Assembly (NCBI RefSeq): GCF_040892595.1
Contig: NZ_JBFRYB010000002.1
Coordinates: 186,001-250,000, forward strand
Length of the DNA stretch: 64,000 nucleotides
Direction of reading: 5' to 3'
Source of the DNA: Zhongshania sp. R06B22
GTDB lineage: Bacteria; Pseudomonadota; Gammaproteobacteria; Pseudomonadales; Spongiibacteraceae
In this document: one piece after another, positions 25,417-34,365 of the stretch
Position numbering within the stretch: the first letter of the stretch is position 1
Layout: the number at the start of each line of letters is the position of its first letter
Position numbers and translations under genes: made by a program
Notes under the pieces: generated by a model
Told to the model about the DNA's origin: nothing
Database searches by the model: none
The model's input: the letters and a program-made list of their open reading frames with translations, nothing else

Positions 25417-26119
25417 AGTAATGTGTCCGTCATTTTAATGCTTATATGCAGTGACAATACTAAGTCTTGATTATAGCGCCGAGATGTTACCAAGCCATGG
25501 TCATCACGTGTGTGGAATGGGGTGTTGTCGTAGACCCAATAAGTAAAGCAGGCTAGCGTGACAAGGCGCCACCTTTCTTAAATGCACATCTAAGGGCGCA
25601 TGCTAAGAATTATAGTTGAGGCTACAATATATTCTCTTTGCGCTAATATCCATGCTCATTATTAGCGCTGCGGGCCGCGGATATGCGTCTTAATGAGCAA
25701 CACAAGGCGGTATACATAAAGGCATAGTCACACAGTCCCGCTACAAGGTCAGATATTAACGCTAGCACTGACCGATTTCATAGTCTCGGCGTTTTTCGCA
25801 AAGATGAAATTCTTATAAGGGTCGATGATAAAGATGTTTATTCGAACTTTTGGCTTCGGGGCTGATACCATCATGGCACTTTCGAGATTACTAAGAATTG
25901 CAGTGCATTAATAGCAAGCCATTCATTCATGCTGGTTTCAAGGCTACTTAAGGTGGACTTTGTGGTATTGAATAGCTGTGTCGCGGAGCCTCGTGCAAGT
26001 TCGCGAGTCGCGCTTCAAGTAGAAGCGCGGTTTTGCAGCATCGCTGGACTTCTTCTTGTTATTTTTATTTTGGCAGCGCGCATATTAATATCGGCAAGCT
26101 AGCCGGCTTCACAGTTGGC
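25417..26119. other. 700-bp gene-poor stretch
   Basis: No reading frame with family resemblance or a ribosome binding site is visible on either strand. It must hold the promoter of the wax ester synthase gene (minus strand), but no clear -35/-10 pair can be asserted. A perfect 8-bp stem-loop, CGCGCTTC-AAGTA-GAAGCGCG, lies at 26009-26029 and is followed on the plus strand by GTTTTG. I looked for a tRNA or other structured RNA and saw none with confidence. Confidence 0.5.
26009..26029. other. Strong stem-loop in gene-poor stretch
   Basis: CGCGCTTC and GAAGCGCG pair perfectly around the loop AAGTA. It lies 90 bp beyond the 3' end of the cytidylyltransferase gene. The T-rich side is on the plus strand, so it would end rightward rather than leftward transcription. 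It could be part of a small RNA. Confidence 0.45.
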
Positions 26120-26563
26120 CTAGGCAACGGCCATTTTAAAATTTCTGATGTTGTAAGTTTGTTCCACAACGTTTTTCTTTATCGTGGTTGATGATGTGCG
26201 CGGATTATAACTTACTTGTTTGATCTGCTTGCCTGCTGATTTCAAATACGATTCTACTGCGAGATTGTGGGGTTTATTGCCCCAGTCTTCGCCAATAACA
26301 AAAATATCAGCATTCACTTCTTTACAGCCAGACACATACTCTAGTTCATCGTAGGCGATCACAATATCTACGCAACTTAAGGCTTTTAGCATTTCCATGC
26401 GTTGCTCTAGAGGAATCACAGGTACATTGGGTTTGTAAGAATTTACCACACGATCTGAAGCAACACCTACGGCGAGAGAGCCCCCTAGTGATTTACAGTA
26501 CTGCAGTAAAGCAAGGTGACCTACATGCAACAAATCAAACGTACCTACGGTATATACAATCAT
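26120..26563 (-). CDS. Cytidylyltransferase-like nucleotidyltransferase (TagD/GCT type)
   Basis: A 147-residue protein of the cytidylyltransferase superfamily. The HxGH motif is in VGTFDLLHVGHLALLQYCK (residues 5-23), VNADIFVIGEDWG carries the base-binding segment, and PRTSSTTIKK matches the RTxxxSTT signature. TagD-type enzymes make CDP-glycerol; relatives use ethanolamine-, glycerol- or sugar-phosphates. The next gene upstream in transcription order encodes a CDP-alcohol phosphotransferase, so the pair probably makes and then uses an activated alcohol for a phospholipid head group. The exact alcohol cannot be read from the sequence. The codons look AT-richer than in the neighbouring operons, which may mean acquisition by transfer. 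Confidence 0.8.
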   Translation of the reverse strand: MIVYTVGTFDLLHVGHLALLQYCKSLGGSLAVGVASDRVVNSYKPNVPVIPLEQRMEMLKALSCVDIVIAYDELEYVSGCKEVNADIFVIGEDWGNKPHNLAVESYLKSAGKQIKQVSYNPRTSSTTIKKNVVEQTYNIRNFKMAVA

Positions 26564-26635
26564 GCGCTATTTAGTTCCTCGAAAAGATGAATAAAGAGCC
26601 GGTCATATCGGCTGTGCTGGTGTTTCTCAGTTTGA

Positions 26636-27286
26636 CTACAAAAGCTTGCAGGCATAAATTCCGCTTATGCTAAGCGTGTAAAAACCGAGGAATACGACGT
26701 TTCGTGGTGTGCCGGAAAGTTTTGGGGTTTTTATTTGCGATACATTAAGCGCGGCCAGGATAAGTGCGCTGGAATAGAGAACAACTGAGAATGTCCCAAC
26801 GGGTAGAACACTTTCTAATAGAAATATTGAAACCAGTGCGATGCTATTGTTGTCTAGCGCCAGACCGGTGTATTTTGATTCGTCAGATAGCCCAAAGGTG
26901 CTGAAGTAGCTTAAGCGTATCGCGCTAGCAGCGAGCATGATGAATGCGATGGGTAAAAATATTGGATTGAAAACGCCGTAACTAAGCACCAAAATGGCAG
27001 GCGTCACGCCGTAGCTCACAATGTCTATGACGACGTCGAGTTGAGCGCCAAACATGCGGTCGCTACCAGTGCGGCCTTTCATTCTTCTTGCGACTAGACC
27101 GTCTGCCCAGTCAAAGGCGACTGCCCAGATCATGCCAATCATGGCAGCGTAATAAACACCAGTAATACTGAAATAGATAGCTAATATGGTGCAAGCTAGG
27201 CCCGCAAGTGAACACAGATTAGGTAGATCTTTTACAAAAGAAATAATCGTTGGTCGATACTGAGCTTCTTCGTTGCTGATCGTCAT
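26636..27286 (-). CDS. CDP-alcohol phosphatidyltransferase, PssA-like
   Basis: A 216-residue inner-membrane protein with about six helices. The catalytic motif runs FDWADGLVARR, a 12-residue spacer, then FGAQLDVVIDIVSYG. It keeps all the aspartates of the DxxDGxxAR...GxxxDxxxD signature, with a spacer slightly longer than the usual eight. The FGAQLD...VSYGVTPA segment is closest to phosphatidylserine synthases of the PssA family. It lies 72 bp upstream of the cytidylyltransferase gene on the same strand and is likely co-transcribed with it. If so, the substrates would be a CDP-alcohol and a lipid or polyol acceptor. Ordinary phosphatidylserine synthesis is the simplest alternative. Confidence 0.82.
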   Translation of the reverse strand: MTISNEEAQYRPTIISFVKDLPNLCSLAGLACTILAIYFSITGVYYAAMIGMIWAVAFDWADGLVARRMKGRTGSDRMFGAQLDVVIDIVSYGVTPAILVLSYGVFNPIFLPIAFIMLAASAIRLSYFSTFGLSDESKYTGLALDNNSIALVSIFLLESVLPVGTFSVVLYSSALILAALNVSQIKTPKLSGTPRNVVFLGFYTLSISGIYACKLL

Positions 27287-27897
27287 GGCGCTCCTGAAAA
27301 ATACCGATAAATTAAGGAAGCACTTACTTCGCGCAGGATAATATCGCGCAGTATTTCACTGCTAAGTAAGCAGAGTTACACTAAAAGTCTGGGTGTTCGC
27401 ATAAAGCGTGGAAAAGCGAAAACTGCAGGTGCTATGAATCGATGCAATTTATATAGAAATAAATGCAATCGCAGTCAGGAGGAGAGGTGCGAGTAGCTCG
27501 CAAGCTCGACACCAGGAAAGTCGAACGACGAACTATACGCTTTATTTCCACGGACGGACAGGTTTTCTTGGTTTACTTGCGATATCGACGTTCCTGAAGC
27601 CGTGTATTTTCTCCATTACCACTATTTACAGAGGCCGCTTGATTTTCGACTAATTTAAGTTGTTAGACCTAAATGCTGTGTCTTGTGGATATATGTATTT
27701 GGAATTTTATTTTTATGGAAATCTGGTGATGAGCTAGCCCTGGGTTACTATTTCACTGGCAATCTCGTCAGCGTTTCTAATTGTAGGTGGTGCTTATTCT
27801 AAAAGGGTGTAGTCATGACTTCATCTTATTTGAATTGACAGCCTTGGCCCGAATATTGAGGCGGCGATACTATGTGGGGTAGCATTATTAGTGCAGA
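27287..27897. other. 610-bp gene-poor stretch
   Basis: This AT-rich spacer lies upstream of the CDP-alcohol phosphotransferase gene and downstream of the 3-hydroxybutyrate dehydrogenase gene. It shows no convincing coding frame. A small palindrome, TGCGAG-TAG-CTCGCA, occurs at 27488-27502 inside an imperfect GGTG...CACC stem. A leader RNA or small RNA is possible but unsupported. Confidence 0.45.
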
Positions 27898-28671
27898 TTA
27901 TTTAATCGTCCAGCCGCCATCCAACACCATTTCCTGTCCCGTCATATTCCTGGCAGCATCACTAATTAAGTAATTCACGGCGCCGCTCAGCTCATCCATT
28001 TCGATAAAACTCCTTTTTGGCATGGGTTCCAGCATGATTTTGTTGATGACGTCTTCTTCTGAAATGCCGTGGACTTTTGCTTGGCTGGCGATCTGCTCTT
28101 CTACTAGTGGCGTTTTAACGTAGGAGGGGCAGAGGGTATTTATGGTTATATTCTGATCTGCGGTTTCCAGTGCCACTACCTTGGAAAAACCTAGCAAGCC
28201 GTGTTTGGCGGCGACATAGGCACTTTTATGTGGGGATGCCACCAAGGAGTGGATTGAGCCAATATTAATTATGCGGCCAAAATTGTGGCGACGCATAAGC
28301 GGTAGCAAAGCGCGAGTGAGCATCGCCGGTCCGATAAGTAAAACTTCGGTGAGTAATTTCCAGCGATCCACCGGAAAATCCTCAAGGCGAGCAACGTGCT
28401 GAATACCGGCATTGTTAATTAGAATGTCAGCATAACCGCCAGCATCCTCTAGGCTTGCTAGGGCATTGGCGATATCGATTTCGCTGCTAACATTAAGCTG
28501 AATGGCGTGAGCCTTTAAGCCTTGCTCGCGCAAATTTTCAGCGGCGTGCTCCACCTTCTCTAGTTGAGTATCACTAAACCATACGGTGTAGCCTTGCTGA
28601 GCTAAATTATTACCAATAGCCAGACCGATGCCGCTGGCGGCGCCAGTGACTAGCGCAGTTTTACTTCGCAT
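27898..28671 (-). CDS. bdhA: 3-hydroxybutyrate dehydrogenase
   Basis: A 257-residue short-chain dehydrogenase. The NAD site is TGAASGIGLA (residues 9-18), NNAGIQHVA follows strand 4, and the catalytic Ser-Tyr-Lys lie in INIGSIHSLVASPHKSAYVAAK (Ser near 137, Tyr near 151, Lys near 155; the motif is split across positions 134-155). The SIHSLVASPHKSAYVAAKHG stretch is characteristic of D-3-hydroxybutyrate dehydrogenases, which interconvert 3-hydroxybutyrate and acetoacetate. It follows the TetR gene by 31 bp, in one operon. Acetoacetyl-CoA synthetase encoded at 34.6 kb would complete the route to acetoacetyl-CoA. Confidence 0.9.
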   Translation of the reverse strand: MRSKTALVTGAASGIGLAIGNNLAQQGYTVWFSDTQLEKVEHAAENLREQGLKAHAIQLNVSSEIDIANALASLEDAGGYADILINNAGIQHVARLEDFPVDRWKLLTEVLLIGPAMLTRALLPLMRRHNFGRIINIGSIHSLVASPHKSAYVAAKHGLLGFSKVVALETADQNITINTLCPSYVKTPLVEEQIASQAKVHGISEEDVINKIMLEPMPKRSFIEMDELSGAVNYLISDAARNMTGQEMVLDGGWTIK

Positions 28672-28702
28672 TACTCACACCTTTAGTTATTGGTTTTAGA
28701 TT

Positions 28703-29353
28703 CTATTTTTCGCAAACTGCCCTAAAGCCAGCGGACATGAATGGAATCATGCGCTGATACGCTGTTTCAAAATCTGAAGATTGGCATTTTCCACCCGACA
28801 GCCTATCTATTCGCCCGGTTTGTGCCAGTGTTAAGGCGAGCGCCCCTGACACGTAGTGGTAACACCAGTGCAGGTCTTCTACTTTGGCTTTGGGGAAAAT
28901 TAATTTCAGCGCCTTGATAAATTCACTTACGTGTTTATCGAAATTATTTTCCATAAGGGTTTTACTCCACACCGGCGACGTCATGACATATGCCAATAGC
29001 GCCATATAATTTTTCCAACCAGGGTCGCCGCTTTCTTGCGCGAATTTTAAGGGCAGCAAAAACGCTTCTATAATTTGCTCCAGGGTCTGCGGTTCACCGC
29101 TGGGATCTTGCACGCTATTGCGCAGTACTTCGCGACGGGTATTGCCGAGTAACTCTGCGCGACGATTAAACACGGCGTAAAATAAATCTAGTTTCTTGCC
29201 GAAATGATAGCTGGCTAGCGCTACATCGACGTTGGCGCCAGTTGAGATCTGGCGCATTGTTACGCCGTCAAAACCATGTAAGGCAAATAGCTCTTCTGCA
29301 ACATCCAGAATACGCTCACTTTTTAGCCCATTTTCTTTCTTATTCATTGTCAT
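28703..29353 (-). CDS. TetR family regulator of the 3-hydroxybutyrate locus
   Basis: A 216-residue regulator with an N-terminal helix-turn-helix (RILDVAEELFALHGFDGVTM, then IDVALASYHFGKKLDLFYAVF with ISTGANV before it; about residues 14-62) and a helical C-terminal domain containing ALLAYVMTSPVWSKTLMENN. It is the first gene of an operon with bdhA and divergent from the sodium:solute symporter gene. The identical palindromes TTCAAC-N4-GTTGAA in the symporter and TonB receptor promoters are probably its binding sites. A 3-hydroxyacid, its CoA ester or an oligomer would be a reasonable inducer; that is inference. Confidence 0.88.
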   Translation of the reverse strand: MTMNKKENGLKSERILDVAEELFALHGFDGVTMRQISTGANVDVALASYHFGKKLDLFYAVFNRRAELLGNTRREVLRNSVQDPSGEPQTLEQIIEAFLLPLKFAQESGDPGWKNYMALLAYVMTSPVWSKTLMENNFDKHVSEFIKALKLIFPKAKVEDLHWCYHYVSGALALTLAQTGRIDRLSGGKCQSSDFETAYQRMIPFMSAGFRAVCEK

Positions 29354-29449
29354 ACCCTAAAATCTATTAACACTTAATTCTGCCATCCCCGGAAATAGCA
29401 TAGAAGCAAGCTTTCGCTAGGAGGCAGATAAGTTAGCTTTAAAACGCGC

Positions 29450-29478
29450 TTGTTTTTTCAACAAGCGTTGAATATAGT
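29450..29478 (+). promoter_or_regulatory. Symporter promoter with operator in the spacer
   Basis: A -35-like TTGTTT (29450-29455), a 17-bp spacer and TATAGT (29473-29478) lie 37 bp before the symporter start. The spacer is filled by the palindrome at 29457-29472. The same geometry recurs at the TonB receptor promoter. Confidence 0.65.
29457..29472. promoter_or_regulatory. Operator TTCAAC-N4-GTTGAA, copy 1
   Basis: A perfect 16-bp palindrome with 6-bp arms. It overlaps a second inverted repeat, CGCTTGTT-N5-AACAAGCG (29447-29467). Two further copies lie before the TonB receptor gene. It is in the divergent spacer between the TetR-bdhA operon and the symporter, so it could regulate both directions. 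Confidence 0.78.
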
Positions 29479-29514
29479 GGCTTATCAATAATTAAAATAC
29501 AAGGCAGATAGTAC

Positions 29515-30951
29515 ATGACATCGGCAGAAATCTTTAAATATATGCTCACTGGGGCTTATGTCATTCTAGTTTATTGGCTGTCTTGGATCGGTATGCGTCG
29601 TACCAAAGACATCAGTGGCTTCGCTATCGGCAATAAAGATATGAGCCCCTATCTTATCGGGATTACCCTTGCGGCCTCTATCGCGTCTACCGCCACCTTT
29701 GTTATCAATCCCGGTTTTGTCTATGTACATGGCCTTTCGGCCTATGTCCATTATGGGATCGCCGGTTCGGCGGGCATTCTAAGCGCATTTTTAATCTTGT
29801 CGCGCGGCTTCTTAAGACTGGGTGAAGAAAGTAAAGCCCTGACCATTCCGCAATGGATTTATCACCGCTACCACCATCGTGGCTTCAGTCTTTTCTTTGC
29901 GTTTATCAATCTATTGTCGATCAGTTTTGTGGTCTTAATCTTGGTAGGCTGCAGTTTATTGATGACGGGTATCTTTCCTATAGAGCAAAAAACCGCCCTA
30001 ATTGTCATACTGGTGTTTGTGTTTTCCTATGTCTTAATGGGAGGCACCTATGCCCACGCTTATACCAATACCCTGCAAGGTATTATGATGCTGATTGTGA
30101 CCTTGTTGCTGTTTGTGCAGGGTTTTCATTATTTCGATGGCGATATATTGCAGTCCTTAAACGATATTAGCCCTGGTTATGGCGCCGTTTTTAATCCCGA
30201 TAGCAATCTATACTACGACTTCTTCTCAGTGTTTGGTGGCGGCTTTATCGTCACCTTCGCCCTAATGCTCCAGCCTCATATTTTAACCAAGGTACTGTAT
30301 CTGCGTAACGAGGCAGATATCGGTAAATTTATTGCTACTACCGTGGTAGTAGGCACCTTCTTCACCCTCATTCTGATGGTCGGTTTTTACGCCCGTCTCG
30401 CCGGTTTAGATATTCCCGTTCAAGATACGGTGGTAAGAGAGTACTTGCTGCATGAGTTCAGCGGAAGCGCTCTTGGCGAGCTAACACTGACGTTTGTGTT
30501 TATCACTTTGCTAGCGGCAGGAATGAGCACCTTGGACGGTATTTTAGTGTCGCTATCGGCGATGGTGGTCAATGATATTGTGACACCCTTAAGTAAAACC
30601 AAAAATAACGGTCTCGCTTGGTCGCGTTGGACCTTGATTGGAGTGGGTCTTATCGGTCTGTTATTGGCCTGGAATCCGCCGCCACTGATTGGCTTGTTCG
30701 CACAGAAAGGGGTGTATGGTTTGGCCGCCGCGTCCTTGGTGCCGATGCTATTCGGGGTGTTAATCCGCAAGCCGCTGCCACTGGCGCTGATTGCCAGTGC
30801 CTCGTTTATTGCTCTGTTGGGTCACTTTTATCTCAATTTGTTTGGCGGTGTTGCCAACCCTGCAGTTTCTGCCAGTTACGCCATTATTGGCTCCTGCGTA
30901 TACACCCTACTAGGAATGGTAGTGCTGAGATATTTTAATTCTAAAAAATAA
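29515..30951 (+). CDS. Sodium:solute symporter (SSS family)
   Basis: A 478-residue protein with about thirteen hydrophobic helices. FAIGNKDMSPYLIGITLAAS (about residues 36-55) and the following STATFVINPGFVYVHGLSAY belong to the SSS core, and AAGMSTLDGILVSLSAMVVNDI (split around residues 330-351) resembles the sodium-site helix TM8. AAGG lies 10 bp upstream of the ATG. It is divergent from the TetR-bdhA operon, shares its operator with the TonB receptor downstream, and is therefore likely to import 3-hydroxybutyrate or a related short acid across the inner membrane. Confidence 0.88.
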   Translation: MTSAEIFKYMLTGAYVILVYWLSWIGMRRTKDISGFAIGNKDMSPYLIGITLAASIASTATFVINPGFVYVHGLSAYVHYGIAGSAGILSAFLILSRGFLRLGEESKALTIPQWIYHRYHHRGFSLFFAFINLLSISFVVLILVGCSLLMTGIFPIEQKTALIVILVFVFSYVLMGGTYAHAYTNTLQGIMMLIVTLLLFVQGFHYFDGDILQSLNDISPGYGAVFNPDSNLYYDFFSVFGGGFIVTFALMLQPHILTKVLYLRNEADIGKFIATTVVVGTFFTLILMVGFYARLAGLDIPVQDTVVREYLLHEFSGSALGELTLTFVFITLLAAGMSTLDGILVSLSAMVVNDIVTPLSKTKNNGLAWSRWTLIGVGLIGLLLAWNPPPLIGLFAQKGVYGLAAASLVPMLFGVLIRKPLPLALIASASFIALLGHFYLNLFGGVANPAVSASYAIIGSCVYTLLGMVVLRYFNSKK

Positions 30952-30967
30952 TTTCACTTGAAGGGTC

Positions 30968-30996
30968 TTGACTTTTCAACATGTGTTGAATAATCT
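30968..30996 (+). promoter_or_regulatory. TonB receptor promoter with operator in the spacer
   Basis: TTGACT (30968-30973), exactly 17 bp, then TAATCT (30991-30996) is a good sigma-70 promoter. The palindrome at 30975-30990 fills the spacer, so binding would occlude RNA polymerase. The receptor start codon is about 85 bp downstream. Confidence 0.75.
30975..30990. promoter_or_regulatory. Operator TTCAAC-N4-GTTGAA, copy 2
   Basis: A perfect 16-bp palindrome (central ATGT) within the spacer of the TonB receptor promoter, identical in both arms to copies 1 and 3. Confidence 0.8.
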
Positions 30997-31006
30997 CAAA
31001 TCCAAC

Positions 31007-31022
31007 TTCAACAAATGTTGAA
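31007..31022. promoter_or_regulatory. Operator TTCAAC-N4-GTTGAA, copy 3
   Basis: A perfect 16-bp palindrome (central AAAT), 32 bp (three helical turns) downstream of copy 2, near or just after the expected transcription start. Same-face placement would allow cooperative repression. Confidence 0.8.
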
Positions 31023-31081
31023 TTTAAAAGAAGTGACTCAGCACTGATAGCTAAATTTAAAAACTTAATACAAGGTGCCTT

Positions 31082-33388
31082 ATGATAAATATAACAACCG
31101 ATAAAAAACGACTCGCCATGCTAATTGCAATAAGTAGCGTTTCTGCATTGGGTCATAATCTCGCGTGGTCCCAGCAAGGTGCTGCAGTGGTTTTGGAGGA
31201 GGTACTGGTTACCGCCCAAAAACGTGAACAAAATCTCCAAGAGGTGCCGGTCTCTATCACCTCGTTTAATGCAGCCGAGCTGGAAAATAAGGGCATTACC
31301 AGTATTACCGAGCTAGAGAAAAGCGTACCCAACACCCAGTTCCGCGCCAGTCGTGCTACCAACTCTACCCTTACTGCATATATCCGCGGTGTCGGCCAGC
31401 AAGATCCGCTATGGGGTTTTGAGCCTGGTGTTGGCGTTTATGTCGATGATGTTTACTACGCCCGTCCGCAGGCGGCGGTTATGGATGTGTTCGACGTTGA
31501 GCGCATCGAAGTTTTGCGCGGTCCTCAGGGTACCCTGTATGGAAAAAACACCGTGGGCGGCGCCATTAAATATATCACCCGTAAAATGACCGGCGAAGCC
31601 GAGGCCAAAATTACCGTAGCAGCCGGTGCCTATGGTCAGCAAGATCTAAACATCGCCGGGCAATTTCCGGTGATCGAAAATGAGCTATATATCGGTGGTG
31701 CAATCGCTAGAATGGAACGCGATGGTTACGGCAAGGTAGACACCGGCTATAACATCAATAACGCTACTTTTAATAGTAGCGAAGAGAATTACAATAAGGA
31801 TGTGTTAGTTGCACGGATTAGCGCCGAGTACAGTCCTGGCGATCGGCTATTTATTCGTCTTGCTGCTGACAGCACTGACGATGATTCCAATCAGCCCTGT
31901 GGCTCACAGTCAAGCCCGACAGCTCTGACTAATCCCTCGAATGGCCAGCCCTTTGTGATATCAAACAACCCCTTTGATGGCGCTTGCGGCACTAGCCACG
32001 TTTCGAATGTAGAAAACAGTGGCTTCTCGCTTACCGTGCAATATGATCTTAGCGAAACCACGACACTGAAATATATTTTTGCCAAGCGTGAAGGGGAAAC
32101 GCAGCAATTTATAGATTTTGATGGCACACCGCTGGACGCCTTTGATGTCCCCGCAAAATATGCCGATGATCAAAAATCCCATGAATTGCAGCTTAACTAC
32201 ACCATAGATCGTCTCGCAGTTGTTGCCGGCCTGTACTATTTTACCGGTAACTCAGCGGGTGCATTTGACGTGGTGTTGAATGGCTTGGGCGGCACTCCCT
32301 ATATGGATGGCGAGCATTTCGACTTGGCCATCGGTGGTGATGTCGACACCGAAAGCACCTCCGCATACGTTAATGCCAGTTACGAGCTTCTCGATAACTT
32401 AACGCTTACCGGTGGTTTGCGGCTAACTAAGGATGATAAAAATTCCAATATTCAGCGTTTCTCTTACAACACCACTAACTCCTTCCCCTATACGCAAAAT
32501 CAGGGCACAGGATTTACGTTTGGTGATCCAAGTAACGACACCTTGCTGGCTGTCGCTACCGATATAAGTGATAGAGAAGCGAGCAATGACTGGAGCGAGC
32601 TCAGCCCCTCGGTCAAACTTGATTGGCAGATGAACGACGACATTATGTTGTATATCAGTTATGCCGAAGGCTTTAAGTCTGGTGGCTTTGATATGCGCGG
32701 CAATGCTGCTACCAACCCCAATGTCGCTCAAGGCTATGATCCTGAAATTGTTGAAACTATCGAGGCGGGTATAAAATCCCAGTTGTTGAATGATCGTCTG
32801 CGCCTCAACTTCACCATTTTTGATATGAATTACACCGATATGCAGCTGACCGTGCAAACGGCTCAACCGGCGCCGGTTTTCTTCTCCTCAGACGTGGTCA
32901 ACGCCGGCACGGCTGAAATTCAAGGTGCCGAGCTGGAAGCCTTGCTGCAAGTCACCAGCGGTGTCAGCACCTCGCTGTCTATTGGTCATATGAATGCTGA
33001 GCTCACTAAGGTGCTATCAGGGGGCGTAGATGTCTCTGACAGCTGGGAAATGCTCAATGCGCCAGACTGGACCGGCCAAGTGGGGGTTAATTATGAACGG
33101 GATCTGGGTGACGCAGGCAGCTTGATGTTGAACACCGCCGCCTCTTACCGCGACTCTTCTAGAAACTTTAACAATGTAGTGTGTAGCTGCGACCAAGATC
33201 AGTCTTATACTTTATTGGACGCAAGCGCCAACTGGTATTCTGCTGACGAGCACTGGACTGTTAGTCTCTTTGTGAAAAATATTGAGGACAAAGAGTATAA
33301 AACCGGCGGCTACAACCTAGGTTCTGGCGAGCTGGCTTTCTACGGCCCACCAAGAACGTGGACTGCGAGCTTGGCCTATGCATTTTAA
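31082..33388 (+). CDS. TonB-dependent outer-membrane receptor
   Basis: A 768-residue receptor. A signal peptide (residues 1-30, ending LAWSQ) is followed by the TonB-box-like EEVLVTAQKREQNLQEVPVS, a plug domain (about 45-160, with IEVLRGPQGTLYGKNTVGGA) and a 22-strand barrel ending in the aromatic-rich ELAFYGPPRTWTASLAYAF. It is of the type widespread in marine gammaproteobacteria that take up diverse organic molecules rather than only siderophores. It shares operators with the symporter and sits before an alpha/beta hydrolase. It probably imports an oligomeric or ester form of the substrate of this locus. Confidence 0.93.
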   Translation: MINITTDKKRLAMLIAISSVSALGHNLAWSQQGAAVVLEEVLVTAQKREQNLQEVPVSITSFNAAELENKGITSITELEKSVPNTQFRASRATNSTLTAYIRGVGQQDPLWGFEPGVGVYVDDVYYARPQAAVMDVFDVERIEVLRGPQGTLYGKNTVGGAIKYITRKMTGEAEAKITVAAGAYGQQDLNIAGQFPVIENELYIGGAIARMERDGYGKVDTGYNINNATFNSSEENYNKDVLVARISAEYSPGDRLFIRLAADSTDDDSNQPCGSQSSPTALTNPSNGQPFVISNNPFDGACGTSHVSNVENSGFSLTVQYDLSETTTLKYIFAKREGETQQFIDFDGTPLDAFDVPAKYADDQKSHELQLNYTIDRLAVVAGLYYFTGNSAGAFDVVLNGLGGTPYMDGEHFDLAIGGDVDTESTSAYVNASYELLDNLTLTGGLRLTKDDKNSNIQRFSYNTTNSFPYTQNQGTGFTFGDPSNDTLLAVATDISDREASNDWSELSPSVKLDWQMNDDIMLYISYAEGFKSGGFDMRGNAATNPNVAQGYDPEIVETIEAGIKSQLLNDRLRLNFTIFDMNYTDMQLTVQTAQPAPVFFSSDVVNAGTAEIQGAELEALLQVTSGVSTSLSIGHMNAELTKVLSGGVDVSDSWEMLNAPDWTGQVGVNYERDLGDAGSLMLNTAASYRDSSRNFNNVVCSCDQDQSYTLLDASANWYSADEHWTVSLFVKNIEDKEYKTGGYNLGSGELAFYGPPRTWTASLAYAF

Positions 33389-33429
33389 TATTCCCGCTTT
33401 TAATATGCATTACTCCTAAGCAAAGTAGT

Positions 33430-33457
33430 GAGCCTTGGTGCTTAGCCATCAAGGCTC
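33430..33457 (+). terminator. Hairpin after the TonB receptor gene
   Basis: GAGCCTTG and CAAGGCTC pair perfectly, enclosing GTGCTTAGCCAT, 42 bp after the receptor stop codon. It lacks a T-run; partial termination or 3'-end protection is more likely than full termination before the hydrolase gene. Confidence 0.5.
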
Positions 33458-33507
33458 CTCACTCCACAAACCCGAAGCGTTCGCCGCACTTGACTGAGCC
33501 ATAGCCA

Positions 33508-34365
33508 ATGCAAAACTATAGCGACTACTGGTACCAAAGCAGCGATGGTTTGCGCCTTTATGCACGACAATACGGCAATGAAAGCGCCGACCGCACCATT
33601 ATCTGTATTCCTGGGCTAACCCGAAATTCTGCCGACTTCGCCCCCTTATGTGAACACCTAGCGGATGGCTACCGGATATTTGCTGTTGATCTGCGTGGAC
33701 GAGGAAGTTCTGATTACGACCCTCAGCCCGAAAACTATCACCCCGGTAGCTACGCGGCAGATATTATTTCTTTGCTCGATGACCTGGCACTGCCATCGGC
33801 CATTATCATTGGTACGTCTCTGGGTGGGCTGGTATCAATGGTGTTGGCGGCCACTGCCTTAGAGCGCATCAGCGCTGTAATTATGAATGACATCGGCCCA
33901 GAGGCAGATCAAACAGGCATAGACCGTATTAAAGCCTATGTCAGCAAGCCCAGCTCGGTGAGTAACTGGGCGGATGCCGTGGCCAAAACCAAGTTAATTC
34001 AAGGTCAAGAGTACCCAGAGTTTAGCGACCAAGACTGGATTAATTTTAGTAAAAACCTATACCGAGAAAACAGTGGCGGCCAGCCGGTCTTGGCCTATGA
34101 CCCGGCTATTGCGCAGCTGTTGATCCAGCCCAGTGATCAGCCGGCACCGGATCTCTGGCCCTTATTCACCTTATTGAGCAACACCCCGATGCTGCTCTTG
34201 CGTGGCGAGCTATCCGATATTTTAAGTCCGCATTGCGTCAGTAGAATGTGTGAACTAAAACCGGATATCCAGTTTCTTGAAATAGCGAACTGCGGCCATG
34301 CTCCGCTGCTCAGCGAAGCCAGTGCGCTTCATGCGATAGATGACTTCCTCGCTAAGTTGGGCTGA
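33508..34365 (+). CDS. Alpha/beta hydrolase
   Basis: A 285-residue hydrolase. CIPGLTRNSADFAPL carries the oxyanion region, FAVDLRGRGSSDYD follows strand 4, the nucleophile elbow is GTSLGG (Ser near 105), the acid is likely Asp in LRGELSDILSPH (near 238), and the histidine lies in ANCGHAPLLSE (near 266). There is no signal peptide, so it is cytoplasmic. It lies between the TonB receptor and acetoacetyl-CoA synthetase genes and may cleave imported hydroxyalkanoate oligomers or esters to 3-hydroxybutyrate. That function is inferred from context only. Confidence 0.88.
   Translation: MQNYSDYWYQSSDGLRLYARQYGNESADRTIICIPGLTRNSADFAPLCEHLADGYRIFAVDLRGRGSSDYDPQPENYHPGSYAADIISLLDDLALPSAIIIGTSLGGLVSMVLAATALERISAVIMNDIGPEADQTGIDRIKAYVSKPSSVSNWADAVAKTKLIQGQEYPEFSDQDWINFSKNLYRENSGGQPVLAYDPAIAQLLIQPSDQPAPDLWPLFTLLSNTPMLLLRGELSDILSPHCVSRMCELKPDIQFLEIANCGHAPLLSEASALHAIDDFLAKLG

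Noticed and set aside
25981..26040. Possible tRNA or small structured RNA around the 26009 stem-loop
   Set aside because: I could not fold a cloverleaf or find a T-loop or acceptor pairing; only the single hairpin is certain.
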